Shown: in pieces, positions 7,129 to 17,598 of the stretch | Layout: each line of letters begins with the position of its first letter | Position numbering within the stretch: position 1 is the stretch's first letter | Notes under the pieces: model-generated | Database searches by the model: none | What the model saw: the letters and a program-made list of their open reading frames with translations, nothing else | Told to the model about the DNA's origin: nothing | Position numbers and translations under genes: made by a program | Source: Psychrobacter arenosus | Lineage (GTDB): Bacteria; Pseudomonadota; Gammaproteobacteria; Pseudomonadales; Moraxellaceae | Direction of reading: 5' to 3' | Assembly: GCF_904848165.1 (NCBI RefSeq) | Contig: NZ_LR884459.1 | Span: 3,100,001-3,164,000 of the forward strand | DNA: 64,000 nucleotides

Positions 7129-8628
7129 ATGTCATCATCAATCCCCGAATCCTCAGGAGGCAAGCTCAATGTTTTGTCTTTTGCAGGTAAAAATAAAATC
7201 CTCCATTTAGGGTGGATGGCTTTTTTCCTTACCTTCTTTGTCTGGTTTAACCACGCGCCGTTTCTCTCGGCGATTGGCGAGAGTATGAACCTCACCAAAG
7301 ATCAGGTCAAAACCTTACTGATTCTCAACGTCGCCTTGACCATCCCTGCCCGGGTTATTATCGGTATGTTGACCGATCGCTTCGGGCCGCGCATTGTCTA
7401 CACCGCTATCCTCGCCATTGGTGCGATTCCCTGTTTCACCTTCGCCTTTGCTCAAGACTACAATACTCTAGCATTATCACGCTTTTTACTTGGCTTCGTC
7501 GGCGCAGGCTTTGTGGTCGGTATCCGCTTGATGAGTGATTGGTTCCCGGCCAGTGAGCTTGGTGCAGCCGAGGGCATTTACGGTGGTTGAGGTAATTTCG
7601 GTTCAGCAGCAGCAGCCATGCTCTTGCCAACGATCGCTATCGGTTTTGCCGCTTACTTTGGTGGCGACAATGGTTGGCGTTATGCTTGTGCTACCTCTGG
7701 CGTCGTGATGATGCTTTATAGTGTGCTGTTCTATAAGTTTGTTCGCAATACACCCAAAGGCGCGACGTATTTTAAACCTAAAAAGTCTGGCGCGATGACG
7801 GTCACTTCAAAAAGCGACTTTTGGCTCATGATGGCCTTTAAATTGCCCATGTATTTGGCCTTAGCATTATTAGCATGGAAACTGTCTCCTGCGGGCGTGA
7901 GCTTGTTAACGCAGTCTGCGGTCAATATGGTCTATATCGGCCTTGGCGTTTTATATATTTATGAGTTCATCAGCAGCTATCGCTTTAATCAGGATGTCTT
8001 TGTCAATGAGGTGCCCGAAGCCCAGCGTTATGACTTTAAACAAGTCGGTATTTTAAACATTCTTTATTTTGCAACCTTTGGTTCAGAGCTCGCCGTAGTA
8101 TCCATGCTGCCGTTATTTTTCCTAGAGACTTTTGAAGTGTCAGTTGTGATGGCCGGCCTGTTAGCCTCGTCGTATGCCTTTATGAACTTGATGTCTCGTC
8201 CCGGTGGCGGTTGGCTCAGTGATAAGTTTGGTCGTAAGATTACCTTACTTATTCTCACGGCAGGTTTGGCATTAGGCTACTTCTTAATGGGTATCGTCGA
8301 CGCCACTTGGCCACTAGCCCTTGCATTACTAATTACTATGTTTTGCTCATTCTTTGTGCAAGCAGGCGAGGGTGCAGTATTCGCAGTGATTCCTCTTATC
8401 AAACGCAGCATGACAGGGCAGTTTGCAGGCATGACTGGTGCCTATGGCAACGTTGGCTCGGTGGTTTATTTAACGGTATTGAGCCTGGTATCGTATCAAG
8501 CCTTCTTTATGGTCATCGCAGCCACAGCAGTGATAGGTTTTTTAGCCCTGTTCATGTTAAAAGAGCCAGAAGGCGTTATTATCGAAGAGATGCCAGACGG
8601 TAGCTTTGCTGAAATCAAAGTCACTTAA
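7129..8628 (+). pseudogene. narK: nitrate/nitrite transporter NarK family, interrupted by an in-frame TGA
   Basis: A 499-codon major-facilitator gene for nitrate uptake or nitrate/nitrite exchange in the inner membrane. The frame is intact from start to end except for codon 154, where TGA (7588-7590) stands in EGIYGG-stop-GNFGSAAAAM. The family has Trp (TGG) at this place in its nitrate signature, so a single G-to-A change explains the break. About 12 membrane helices are otherwise present, as is the long central loop. The downstream part has an ATG at 7618 without a ribosome site. It heads the operon for the phosphatase/kinase, reductase and nasA. Either it is recently inactivated, the stop is read through, or the base is an assembly error. 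Confidence 0.9.
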
Positions 8629-8688
8629 TAAAGTTAATTAATAAAGTCACTTAATCGATAACTTTGATGACTCCTATAAGGACTTATT

Positions 8689-10899
8689 TTGAAAGCAGCG
8701 GTTATTAAAAAGCCTAATTTAGAGTCTGAGAGCAATTCGAAGATCCAAGATCAATACCCAAACCACCACAGTGCTAGTGATGCACTATGGTGGTTTGACT
8801 TGTATTCAGTAGCTGGACGCAAGTCGGAAAATCAAGATAGCGTTCTAATTACGACCTGCCTACCAGAGCTCACTAGCAGCGGCAACAATAATAAGCTACG
8901 CCGGCTAACACCCAGTCAGCACCCGATACTTATCTTGTTAGCTGATGGGGTAAGTGCGTGTCAGTTCCCCAAGCAAGCCAGTCGCTTGGCAATCAATACC
9001 ATCGTGCACAAGATTACGCAAGAATTAGCCCAACTTGCTGAGTCGCAAAGTCAGGCTTCGGCTGCAGACTCAGATTCAGACTTAGACACAAAATCATGTC
9101 AACTGCAAAATTCCTCTAATGATTTGGCTGAGAAAGCGCAAAAAGTGAATAGGAAGGCAGTCAATAAAGAGGCAATCAACAAAGACCATGACTATGCTAA
9201 CTCTATAAGCTTTGATGATGAGCAAGTGGCGAGCTTGATAAAATTGGCGGTCAATAAAGCCAACGATGCGCTGTACTTCTCGCAAGCGTATCAGCGCGTG
9301 CCACCTTTATTATCCACTTTATCTGGAGTGCTGTGTATTGGCGATCGCATTCACCTGTTTCATACCGGGGACTCGAGAATTTATCGCGTGACTGCAGACA
9401 GTTTTACTATCTTGACCACTGATTACCGAATTCACCACGGTCAGGATAAAGGGGCCTTATCCGCAGCGCTTGGCGCTGATACCAATGTCGAACTTCAGCA
9501 GACAGTATTTACTTTACACCAAAATGAATGTTTGGCGCTCATGACCGATGGGGTTTATGAGAGTATTGATCCTATCGAGATGCAGTTTGATCTATGCACG
9601 TATAGCACCGAGATATTTGCCACGCCCAGTCGCCCAAAGGCTGAGTTGTTGAATTGTCAAATTAGCAGAAAGCTATGCAATCAGGCTTTTGAAGCGGGCA
9701 GTAACGACAATCTTAGTATGGTGTTACTGGGAATGACCGCCCAGTCACGACTGGCAGATTTAACCAATGAGGCAGGTTTAGAAGGTAGCATTGTTGTTGA
9801 TACTAGGGAAAATCCAGCCAGTAACCTGACACAATATCGGCTGCCGACAGGGCTGCAAATAGGGGATAGTATCGATGGTTTTACGGTCGTCGATGTTATT
9901 GCTCGTACCGCCCGCAGCGAGGTATATCTTGTTCACGATGACGCTAAGCATGAGTTTGTACTAAAGTCGCCTAGCATGCATACGGTGGACGATGGGCATT
10001 ATCTACGCGAGTTTTTAAAAGAACGCAAAATCGGCCTTAGTCTGTCTAAACATCAGCGTGCGGGCCAAACGGCGTATAACCAAAATGATCCCAATCGCTT
10101 ATCCGCTAATTCAGCCCCTGCCTCGCTGTTTAACTCGGAGCAAGATACGGGTCAATATAGTGCACCAGCCGCTCCAAGCTCGGGACTACTGCGCTATTAT
10201 CCTGTGCCGGCAAGCTCACCTTATCTGTATCATCTTACCGAATATATCGATGGCGAGAGTCTGCGTGCCTTTATAGAGCGGCATGCGCCTTGTGATGTCT
10301 GGCAAACACACGATCTACTCACTAAGATCGGCATGGCCGTGCGAGTGATGCACCGCAATTATCTCTTACACCAAGATATCAAGCCTGAAAACGTCCTACT
10401 GACTAAGTCGGGTGCGGTAAAACTGATTGATTTTGGCTCAGCCAGCTCGTCCATTTTAAAGGACAGTACTCGGCCGCCCAATGGCGATCTGCACTATGCT
10501 GCACCAGAATATTACACCGATGCACCAAAAGGAGTGCATTCTGACCTGTTTTCAATAGCGGTCATCGGCTTTGAGCTTCTGACGGGTAAGCTGCCCTTTA
10601 GTTCTCAAGCGTTAATGAATGCCTCTCAATCATTGATCGTACCTGCCCAATTACTGCGTCAGCATCAAGTACCAGCTTCCAGCCAGCAGGCGTTGATGCG
10701 CGCTCTGCATTCCAACACCAATGCCCGTTACCAAGCGATCGGCGAGTTCTTACAAGACTTTAATCCGGATAATTCAGCGGCACTAAATGATCCAGAGCCG
10801 TTGATTAAGCGCAACCCACTACTGGTCTGGCACGGCATTTGCTTCATTCAAAGCATTATCATCATTATTTTATTGATAAGATTTTTGCCCCTTTCTTAA
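8689..10899 (+). CDS. bifunctional PP2C phosphatase / Ser-Thr protein kinase with C-terminal membrane anchor
   Basis: 736 residues; TTG start with ribosome site AAGGA. The N-terminal half is a PP2C phosphatase with the metal-binding motifs in order: GRKSENQDS (about 43), LADGVSA (84), HTGDSRIYR (225), LMTDGVYE (284), SNDNLSM (338). The C-terminal half is a Hanks-type kinase: FVLKSPS with the ATP-binding Lys, LHQDIKPENVLL (about 561) and LIDFGSAS (581). A hydrophobic helix (res. ~706-733) anchors it in the inner membrane with both enzymes in the cytoplasm. A low-complexity stretch (res. 115-165) and a second before the kinase catalytic loop make it longer than usual relatives. A homologous gene sits beside nitrate assimilation genes in Pseudomonas. 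Its target is unknown; the transporter or reductase is a reasonable guess. Confidence 0.9.
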   Translation: MKAAVIKKPNLESESNSKIQDQYPNHHSASDALWWFDLYSVAGRKSENQDSVLITTCLPELTSSGNNNKLRRLTPSQHPILILLADGVSACQFPKQASRLAINTIVHKITQELAQLAESQSQASAADSDSDLDTKSCQLQNSSNDLAEKAQKVNRKAVNKEAINKDHDYANSISFDDEQVASLIKLAVNKANDALYFSQAYQRVPPLLSTLSGVLCIGDRIHLFHTGDSRIYRVTADSFTILTTDYRIHHGQDKGALSAALGADTNVELQQTVFTLHQNECLALMTDGVYESIDPIEMQFDLCTYSTEIFATPSRPKAELLNCQISRKLCNQAFEAGSNDNLSMVLLGMTAQSRLADLTNEAGLEGSIVVDTRENPASNLTQYRLPTGLQIGDSIDGFTVVDVIARTARSEVYLVHDDAKHEFVLKSPSMHTVDDGHYLREFLKERKIGLSLSKHQRAGQTAYNQNDPNRLSANSAPASLFNSEQDTGQYSAPAAPSSGLLRYYPVPASSPYLYHLTEYIDGESLRAFIERHAPCDVWQTHDLLTKIGMAVRVMHRNYLLHQDIKPENVLLTKSGAVKLIDFGSASSSILKDSTRPPNGDLHYAAPEYYTDAPKGVHSDLFSIAVIGFELLTGKLPFSSQALMNASQSLIVPAQLLRQHQVPASSQQALMRALHSNTNARYQAIGEFLQDFNPDNSAALNDPEPLIKRNPLLVWHGICFIQSIIIIILLIRFLPLS

Positions 10900-10926
10900 T
10901 GCTGCTAAGCGCGGCTAAGGTTCACC

Positions 10927-12495
10927 ATGTCGCAAGCCGCCGCTACGTCCATGACATCACCCTCTACTATTGAAGCCACTAATTCATCAATCGATGATGC
11001 CAAAAATCATGACTCATCGACTGCCCATGCTACGACTACAGCTACGACCAATGCTACTGCCACGGACTCTTTATCCGATAGCTCTGAATTACAATTGTCC
11101 AATACTTTGGCAGCTGATGCTGGCGTGGTAATCATCGGCGCAGGCATGGCAGGCAGCCGTCTGGCGATAGAGCTGGCACGCGCTTGGCAATTTGCAGATA
11201 CCAATGACGCCCCTTCAATAACATTGATTAGTAAGGAGCCACAGGTCGGCTATAACCGAATTATGCTGTCTCCTGTATTGGCCGGAGAGAAGGAATTTGA
11301 CACGACTTATCTGTACAATAAATCTGACTACGAAGCGCTAGGTGTCCATGTCATTGCTGGCGTGGCAGTGGTATCGATTGACACCCATCAGCAGCGCTTA
11401 ACGTTGGATGATGGTCAAGTACTTAGTTATACCAAGCTAGTATTTGCAACCGGCTCTACGGCTAAAGTCATCCCCTTTCCCAACCATGACGCCAAAGCCG
11501 TTCATGTTTTTCGTGACTTGGCAGACGTAACTGCTTTGACCGAATATGCAAAGCAGGGCAAGACAGGGCTGGTCATTGGCGGTGGCGTTTTAGGGTTAGA
11601 GGCGGCCTGCGCACTCGCTAAGCAAGGCGGAAAAATGACTGTGATTCATGTTGATGGCTACGTTCTCAATCAACAGCTGGATCTGCCTGCTGCTAAGCTA
11701 CTTCAAGCTGAGTTAGCCAGACGCGACGTTGGCTTGGAAGTCTCAGCCATGTCTAAGAGTATAGAGGTCAATGATGCAGGGGAAGTGACTGGGCTGATTA
11801 TGAACGATGGTCGCCGAATCCCCGCAGACTTCATCGTAATGGCTGTCGGCGTGGTGCCCAATACGGTGCTGGCACAAGATAGCGGTATTGAGGTTAATCG
11901 CGGCATCGTTGTCGATGACTGTATGCACGCCAGCGTCCCTAACGTCTATGCCATAGGGGAGTGTGTTGAGCTTAATGAAGAGCTTTTTGGTATGGTAGCG
12001 CCGGTCAATCAACAGGTCGATACTTTGGTCACCGTTTTAAGCTCAAGCAAAGAAAGCTGGCAGCCTTATGTCAGCAAGCCGCTATCGCTAAAGCTAAAAG
12101 TCTCAGGCGTCTCTGTGTTTTCAGCCGGTAAGATAGCCTTTGATGAGGCTGAGCGTGATGAGGTGGAGACTATTGTTTACCGGCAACCTGATAGCGATCA
12201 TTACCAGTGCCTCTATATTAAAGACAATAAGCTTGTCGGCGCGGTGCTATACGGAGAGGTAACAGAAGGCAGTTTTTATAGTCAATTAATTACCGAGCAA
12301 ACAGATATTACGACTATTAAAGATGATCTTATTTACGGGGAAGCGTATTGCGATTTAGAAACGTTGCAAAAGGATCACTTGGCAACAGATAGGCCTATAC
12401 AAGCAGAGAGTGATTCAGCAAAGAACAATAATACCTTGGCAGCGACAGACTCAGCAGATGAAGCGAGCTCTGAGCAACTAAAGGAAGTCGTATAA
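10927..12495 (+). CDS. nasB: FAD/NAD(P)H-dependent reductase subunit of assimilatory nitrate reductase
   Basis: 522 residues, similar to the N-terminal flavoprotein half of NirB: FAD fold VVIIGAGMAGSRLAIELA (about 66), NAD(P) fold GLVIGGGVLGLEAACALA (about 214), and NVYAIGECVELN (the second FAD motif). It should pass electrons from NAD(P)H to NasA. The first 50 residues are a Ser/Thr/Ala/Asn-rich low-complexity tail not found in the domain core, and the C-terminus is likewise acidic. It lacks the BFD cysteines and siroheme domain of NirB; the BFD domain is on NasA instead. The gene is 2 bases from nasA, so the two are translated together. Confidence 0.87.
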   Translation: MSQAAATSMTSPSTIEATNSSIDDAKNHDSSTAHATTTATTNATATDSLSDSSELQLSNTLAADAGVVIIGAGMAGSRLAIELARAWQFADTNDAPSITLISKEPQVGYNRIMLSPVLAGEKEFDTTYLYNKSDYEALGVHVIAGVAVVSIDTHQQRLTLDDGQVLSYTKLVFATGSTAKVIPFPNHDAKAVHVFRDLADVTALTEYAKQGKTGLVIGGGVLGLEAACALAKQGGKMTVIHVDGYVLNQQLDLPAAKLLQAELARRDVGLEVSAMSKSIEVNDAGEVTGLIMNDGRRIPADFIVMAVGVVPNTVLAQDSGIEVNRGIVVDDCMHASVPNVYAIGECVELNEELFGMVAPVNQQVDTLVTVLSSSKESWQPYVSKPLSLKLKVSGVSVFSAGKIAFDEAERDEVETIVYRQPDSDHYQCLYIKDNKLVGAVLYGEVTEGSFYSQLITEQTDITTIKDDLIYGEAYCDLETLQKDHLATDRPIQAESDSAKNNNTLAATDSADEASSEQLKEVV

Positions 12496-12497
12496 CT

Positions 12498-15400
12498 ATG
12501 AACTGTGTCATTGAACAAGAAACACCCGAGATCAAAGCTCAAAGTATCGCTACGGTAACCCTTTCTGATACCTTAACACTATCTAATAAAGAAGGTGCGG
12601 TCCAAAAAACAGACATCAAAACCATTCGCACTACCTGTCCTTATTGCGGTGTCGGCTGTGGCGTATTAGCTACTGTCGATCAAAATTCTGGCGACGTGAG
12701 TGTGAAAGGCGACCCCGATCATCCTGCCAACTATGGCAAGCTGTGCTCTAAGGGCAGTGCCCTAGCAGAGACTTTAGGCATTGAACGCCGAATTACTCAA
12801 CCTTATTACAATCAAAGCTACTATTATAAAAACACACGGGGGGACACCCCAATTGGTTCCAATTCACCACCCACGCAATCCCAAATTAACCTTGTTGAAT
12901 CGGCGACTACGCCTGCGGATTGGGACGTGGTCCTTGATGATATCGCCACACGCTTGAACGATACGATAGCTGAACATGGCCGTGATAGCATAATGTTCTA
13001 TGTCTCAGGTCAGCTGCTGACCGAAGACTATTATGTTGCCAATAAATTCATCAAAGGCTTCATCGGCAATAACAATATCGACTCAAACTCACGGCTGTGC
13101 ATGTCATCAGCGGTGGCAGGGCACAAGCGTGCCTTTGGCGCAGACCTGGTGCCAGGCAATTACGAAGACTTAGAAGCTTGTGAGCTGTTGGTATTAGTCG
13201 GCTCCAATATGGCGTGGTGCCATCCGATATTGTTTGGGCGTTTTTTAAAGGCCAAGCAGGCCAATCCAGATGTCAAGCTGGTGGTGATCGACCCTAGGCG
13301 TACGGACTCTTGTGAATTTGCCGACCTTCATTTGCCGATTGCGGCAGGTACGGATACCCATCTATACAATGGTTTGCTGAACTATCTAGAGCAGCAGGGT
13401 TGCCGTGATACTGATTATGCTGAGCAGTGTGAAGGATTAGAGTGCTCAGTAGCGGCGGCTCAAGACTGGTCGCTGTTGGCAGTTGCTAGTGCTTGCGATG
13501 TCGATGAAGCGACTATTCGCCAATTTTATGAATTGGTCGCGGCGACACCTAAGACCGTGAATGCCTTTAGTATGGGCGTGAACCAATCGAGCAGCGGCAC
13601 GGACAAAGTGAATGCGATTATTAATACGCATCTGCTCACTGGCCGGGTCGGTAAGGTAGGGGCCAGTCCATTCTCCTTAACGGGTCAGCCTAATGCCATG
13701 GGCGGGCGTGAAGTCGGGGCCTTAGCCAATTTATTGGCCGCGCATCTAGACTTAGCTAATGCGGATCATCGCCAAGCAGTAGCTGATTTTTGGCAAGCAC
13801 CACAAGCCATTAATAGCGAACATGGCGTCAAAGCCTGCGATGCTACCGACGCGATACTAGACGGTCGCATTAAAGCCATTTGGATTATGGCGACCAACCC
13901 AGTGGTTAGCTTGCCCGAAGCGGATAAATTCCGCCGCGCACTAGCAGAGTGTGATTTAGTAATCGTCTCTGACTGCTCGAAAGACAGCGATACGGTAGGT
14001 TGCGCTGATGTTGTGCTCCCTGCCCAAGGGTGGGGCGAAAAGTCAGGTACTGTGACCAATTCAGAGCGGCGAATTTCGCGACAGCGCTCGCTGCTACCCC
14101 CCGTAGGCGAGGCCAAACCTGACTGGTGGATTCTCTCGCAGGTGGCTCAACGAATGGGGCTAGACGGCTTTGATTATAATCACCCAAGTGAGATATTTAA
14201 TGAGCATATGGCCTTAACTGCTTGGCGAAATGAGGCCGTCGCTGATTCTAACGATGGCATTCCGCGCTATTTAAATTTAGCCCATGACTTAGCTCATCAT
14301 TTAGATATAGCGTCTAGCGAAAAAGTGAGCAATGTTGAACTGAGCCCAGACGATTACGATACCCTGCCGCCATTTCAATGGGGTGGGTCACGCATCAATA
14401 TGGTTGATGAATCGTGTGCGACAACGAAGGCACAACTTATTTCAATAACCCCGCCAGACAATGCCAGTGCTCCGAATTTTCATCATGCTAAAACAAAAAA
14501 AGGACCCTTAAAGAGCCGCGAGGAGGTTGAAAACTCGTCTACGCAAGCTCAAAGTACTAAGGCTGTCGCCAATCTACGTCTGATCACAGGCAGACTGCGA
14601 GACCAGTGGCACACGATGACGCGCACGGGACTAGCGCCGCAGCTCAATCAGCAGCAGTCGGTGCCGACCTTGACCTTGCACCCTCAAGACGCGCAACAAT
14701 TGGGCGTCAGTGAGCAAGACTTCGTGCAGATTGACCCTAGACATAACGGTATAGAAGGTGACGAGTTACTTCAAACTAACACTATTGTCAGCCACGTTAT
14801 GGCACAAGTAGCTATTAGCGACAGCATGCGAGTAGGCGATGCCTTTATGCCCATGCATTGGAGTGATGCGTTTGCCCACCTAGCGCGAGTCGGATCGCTA
14901 ATTCCTACTGTGGTTGATCCGCACTCTAGTCAACCCGAGCTCAAAAACTCTGCTATTAGTGTTAGTCCGGTAGCTATGCAGTCGGTAGGTAAGATACTTG
15001 TGCACCCTGATTGGCAAGATGCCATGGTGGTGCAACTGCGCACCTTATTAGCCAAATTTAGTGACGAGAGTGACACTCATAGTGTTTCGGAACAATATGG
15101 TCTACCAGCATTAACGTGGAGTCTAAGTCGACAAAAGGACAGCGTCTTATTTAATATCGCCAGTCCATTAGCTGAGGTTAGTAGCGCTTGGCTTGAGCCT
15201 GAGTTTTGGCAGCAGTGGTTGGAGTCCTTACCGTTAGGACGCTCAGGCGATAGGGAACAAATTCAAACAGATCCTAACGCCCCGACTGCGACTGCCATTA
15301 TTAAATCGGAAGAGATAGACGCTCCGCCGTTATTGACTGCCTTTATAGTCAATGAGCAGCAAGGTCAGCTGCGCTTTATCGCTACGCAAGAAGCCCATGA

Positions 15401-15791
15401 GCAAATAGAGACTGCTCAAACTGAGGCCACTCAAGCGACTTCAGATGCCGAAGCTACTGATAATAGTGATGATAAGTCACTTATTTTTGCTGTATACATA
15501 GCGCCAAGCTATCCGCAGCTGCCGAGCACGCATTGGCTAGACAGCTGCTTTGCTGATATAAGCCAAGTGCCTTCGCCCAAATGGTTGCTCGCTGGCCGAC
15601 CCGCCAGTGGCTATATCGATCCGGGTCCGCTAGTTTGTGCCTGTATGTCGGTCGGGGAGAATATCATTATCAATGCTATCACGGAGCAGGGGTGCCATAG
15701 TGCCAAGGCTGTAGGGGAGCAGTGCCGGGCAGGAACCAACTGCGGCTCGTGTGTTGGGCAGATTAACGACTTAGTCGCGGAATATGCTTAG
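12498..15791 (+). CDS. nasA: assimilatory nitrate reductase catalytic subunit NasA
   Basis: 1097 residues; molybdopterin oxidoreductase reducing nitrate to nitrite in the cytoplasm. The N-terminal [4Fe-4S] site is CPYCGVGC (from about 46) with KGDPDHPANYGKLCSKG. Molybdopterin domain motifs follow (NIDSNSRLCMSSAVAGHKRAFG, GSNMAWCHPILFGR, ATNPVVSLPEA). The C-terminal 55 residues are a BFD-type [2Fe-2S] domain (VCACMSVGEN at about 1046, GTNCGSCVGQI) that receives electrons from the flavoprotein. There are Ser/Thr-rich insertions near residues 640-690 and 975-1000, so it is longer than the usual roughly 900 residues. No Tat signal, as expected for the assimilatory enzyme. Confidence 0.95.
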   Translation: MNCVIEQETPEIKAQSIATVTLSDTLTLSNKEGAVQKTDIKTIRTTCPYCGVGCGVLATVDQNSGDVSVKGDPDHPANYGKLCSKGSALAETLGIERRITQPYYNQSYYYKNTRGDTPIGSNSPPTQSQINLVESATTPADWDVVLDDIATRLNDTIAEHGRDSIMFYVSGQLLTEDYYVANKFIKGFIGNNNIDSNSRLCMSSAVAGHKRAFGADLVPGNYEDLEACELLVLVGSNMAWCHPILFGRFLKAKQANPDVKLVVIDPRRTDSCEFADLHLPIAAGTDTHLYNGLLNYLEQQGCRDTDYAEQCEGLECSVAAAQDWSLLAVASACDVDEATIRQFYELVAATPKTVNAFSMGVNQSSSGTDKVNAIINTHLLTGRVGKVGASPFSLTGQPNAMGGREVGALANLLAAHLDLANADHRQAVADFWQAPQAINSEHGVKACDATDAILDGRIKAIWIMATNPVVSLPEADKFRRALAECDLVIVSDCSKDSDTVGCADVVLPAQGWGEKSGTVTNSERRISRQRSLLPPVGEAKPDWWILSQVAQRMGLDGFDYNHPSEIFNEHMALTAWRNEAVADSNDGIPRYLNLAHDLAHHLDIASSEKVSNVELSPDDYDTLPPFQWGGSRINMVDESCATTKAQLISITPPDNASAPNFHHAKTKKGPLKSREEVENSSTQAQSTKAVANLRLITGRLRDQWHTMTRTGLAPQLNQQQSVPTLTLHPQDAQQLGVSEQDFVQIDPRHNGIEGDELLQTNTIVSHVMAQVAISDSMRVGDAFMPMHWSDAFAHLARVGSLIPTVVDPHSSQPELKNSAISVSPVAMQSVGKILVHPDWQDAMVVQLRTLLAKFSDESDTHSVSEQYGLPALTWSLSRQKDSVLFNIASPLAEVSSAWLEPEFWQQWLESLPLGRSGDREQIQTDPNAPTATAIIKSEEIDAPPLLTAFIVNEQQGQLRFIATQEAHEQIETAQTEATQATSDAEATDNSDDKSLIFAVYIAPSYPQLPSTHWLDSCFADISQVPSPKWLLAGRPASGYIDPGPLVCACMSVGENIIINAITEQGCHSAKAVGEQCRAGTNCGSCVGQINDLVAEYA

Positions 15792-15910
15792 TCAAAATAG
15801 GCGATGGGCAGGTCATGGCATGTTGCTTGCACCTTGTAGTACATTAGCAACCTGTTAAGCTTCCCACCTAAGCTTAGCAAGAGTGCCTCATTATTACGGA
15901 GCCAACTGCC

Positions 15911-16822
15911 ATGACAATCTCAAATATTTTCGCTGATGCTACTGCCCCAGTCCTTACGGATGCTGATATAACGGAGCGTCCAATCGGTACCGTGCACTTG
16001 GTTGGTGCTGGTTCAGGCGATCCTGAACTGCTTACTCTAAAGGCATTGCGAGTGATGCAACGCGCAGAAGTGGTACTCTATGACAGCTTGGTTTCGGAAG
16101 ATATTTTAGACATGTGCGCACGCTCCGCAGAGAAGATATTCGTCGGTAAGCGTCGAGCTAATCATGCGGTCCCGCAAGAAGGTATCAATGAGCTATTGGT
16201 GAAGCATGCGCTAGCCGGTAAGTGCGTAGTGCGCCTTAAAGGGGGTGATCCGTTTATTTTTGGCCGTGGTGGGGAAGAGCTGCAAGAAGTGGTACGTCAT
16301 GGCATCCACTTTGAGTCTATCCCTGGCATTACCGCCGCCAGTGCGGCTGCTAGCAGTACGGGAATTCCGTTGACCCACCGTGACCATGCGCAAGCGGTCA
16401 AATTCGTCACGGCCTGTAAAAAGGCCGGTGCGCCTAATGAGGACTATAGGGAATTGCTCGATCCCACGCAGACTGTAGTCTTTTACATGGGCTTAAATCG
16501 TCTCAAAGACATGACCCAAGGTCTTATCAATGCCGGTCGCGCAGCGGACACGCCTTTTGCGATTATTAGCCACGCCAGTCTACCGACCCAGCAGATTTTA
16601 ATAGGCACGTTAGCAGATATTGCTGCTCAACAAGCGACGGCACAACTTCCGACACCGGCCTTGCTCATTATGGGTGAAGTCGTGACATTGTATGCTGAGC
16701 TGTCTCCCTTTCTTCTGGCCAACAAAGAGCAGCCGCAGCTTTTGAAGCCCCTACCTGTCTCATTGCACAATGACCTACAAAATACTTGGCGAGCAGAGTT
16801 AGCAGAGATCATCGCTAGTTAA
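15911..16822 (+). CDS. cobA: uroporphyrinogen-III C-methyltransferase (SUMT)
   Basis: 303 residues. It methylates uroporphyrinogen III twice with SAM to give precorrin-2, the first step toward siroheme, the NirB cofactor. The family signatures are present: VHLVGAGSGDPELLTLKALR, VRLKGGDPFIFGRGGEE, and PGITAASAAASSTGIPLTHRDHA. It lacks the N-terminal dehydrogenase/ferrochelatase part of CysG, so those steps must be encoded elsewhere. It follows nasA after 119 bases and ends the operon at a strong terminator. Confidence 0.94.
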   Translation: MTISNIFADATAPVLTDADITERPIGTVHLVGAGSGDPELLTLKALRVMQRAEVVLYDSLVSEDILDMCARSAEKIFVGKRRANHAVPQEGINELLVKHALAGKCVVRLKGGDPFIFGRGGEELQEVVRHGIHFESIPGITAASAAASSTGIPLTHRDHAQAVKFVTACKKAGAPNEDYRELLDPTQTVVFYMGLNRLKDMTQGLINAGRAADTPFAIISHASLPTQQILIGTLADIAAQQATAQLPTPALLIMGEVVTLYAELSPFLLANKEQPQLLKPLPVSLHNDLQNTWRAELAEIIAS

Positions 16823-16884
16823 TAGCTAAGGTAGAAGACCCTATTAGCCATTGAGTCTAATACTTGCTAAGAATTTGATATAAA

Positions 16885-16921
16885 AGAGAGATATCGCTAT
16901 GACAGCGATGTCTCTTTTTTT
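16885..16921 (+). terminator. strong intrinsic terminator after cobA
   Basis: AGAGATATCGCT (16887-16898) pairs with AGCGATGTCTCT (16904-16915), 12 bp with one G-U pair, loop ATGAC, then TTTTTTT. It closes the nitrate assimilation operon. Confidence 0.9.
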
Positions 16922-17598
16922 ATGGTTGTCTGTTATACCGTTATTGATTTATGTCACTCTAAATCTAGGTCTAGCAGGTATTTTTCTAACACTAGATGGG
17001 TTAAAACCAACTTATGCTCCCGCTGTTTATGCTTACTATTTCCACTAAATAAGATGGCACGCCTTGATCTTAAAACGCAATCAACCATCACGTTTAACGT
17101 TTAGTAACACTAAACAGGTACTAGATACAGTTAGTGCGTTTATTAAAACAATTAATCTGACTATTATTCAAATATTCAAAGTGTTCTTAGCAAATTTTTT
17201 AATAACAGCTAAGTATCTTTATTTCAACAAAGTTATAAGTCGTAAATTTAAATTTAGCCACGCTATATTATTTATAGCATGAAGCCTATATTTTATAAGC
17301 TATATAATTGATAAAAAAGGAATAAAACTTATAAATAGCAGGATTAGCTGTTCTCGAGATTATATTTCCTATATAGAAAATAATACCATTTCCCCATTCG
17401 TGCTAGATGATTTTGAAGTTGGTCTTAGCGTTTATGATAAAGACCATTGCAATCTTTTTAAACGATATATTTGTAAGATAATCTAACAAATTTTTTCATA
17501 AATAATCCTTTTAAACTAGTAGCCGCTATAAATTTTAGATTGGCTTTATAACAACATATAAATATTTTTTCCTATCTTTTTTATTTTATTTTAATCCT
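16922..17598. other. AT-rich gene-free stretch before the glycosyltransferase cluster
   Basis: I see no gene here. GC falls well below that of the coding DNA from about 17,060 onward. Short open frames lack ribosome sites and family features. The promoter of the next operon probably lies in the last 150 bases, but no single -10/-35 pair stands out among the many A/T runs. Confidence 0.5.
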
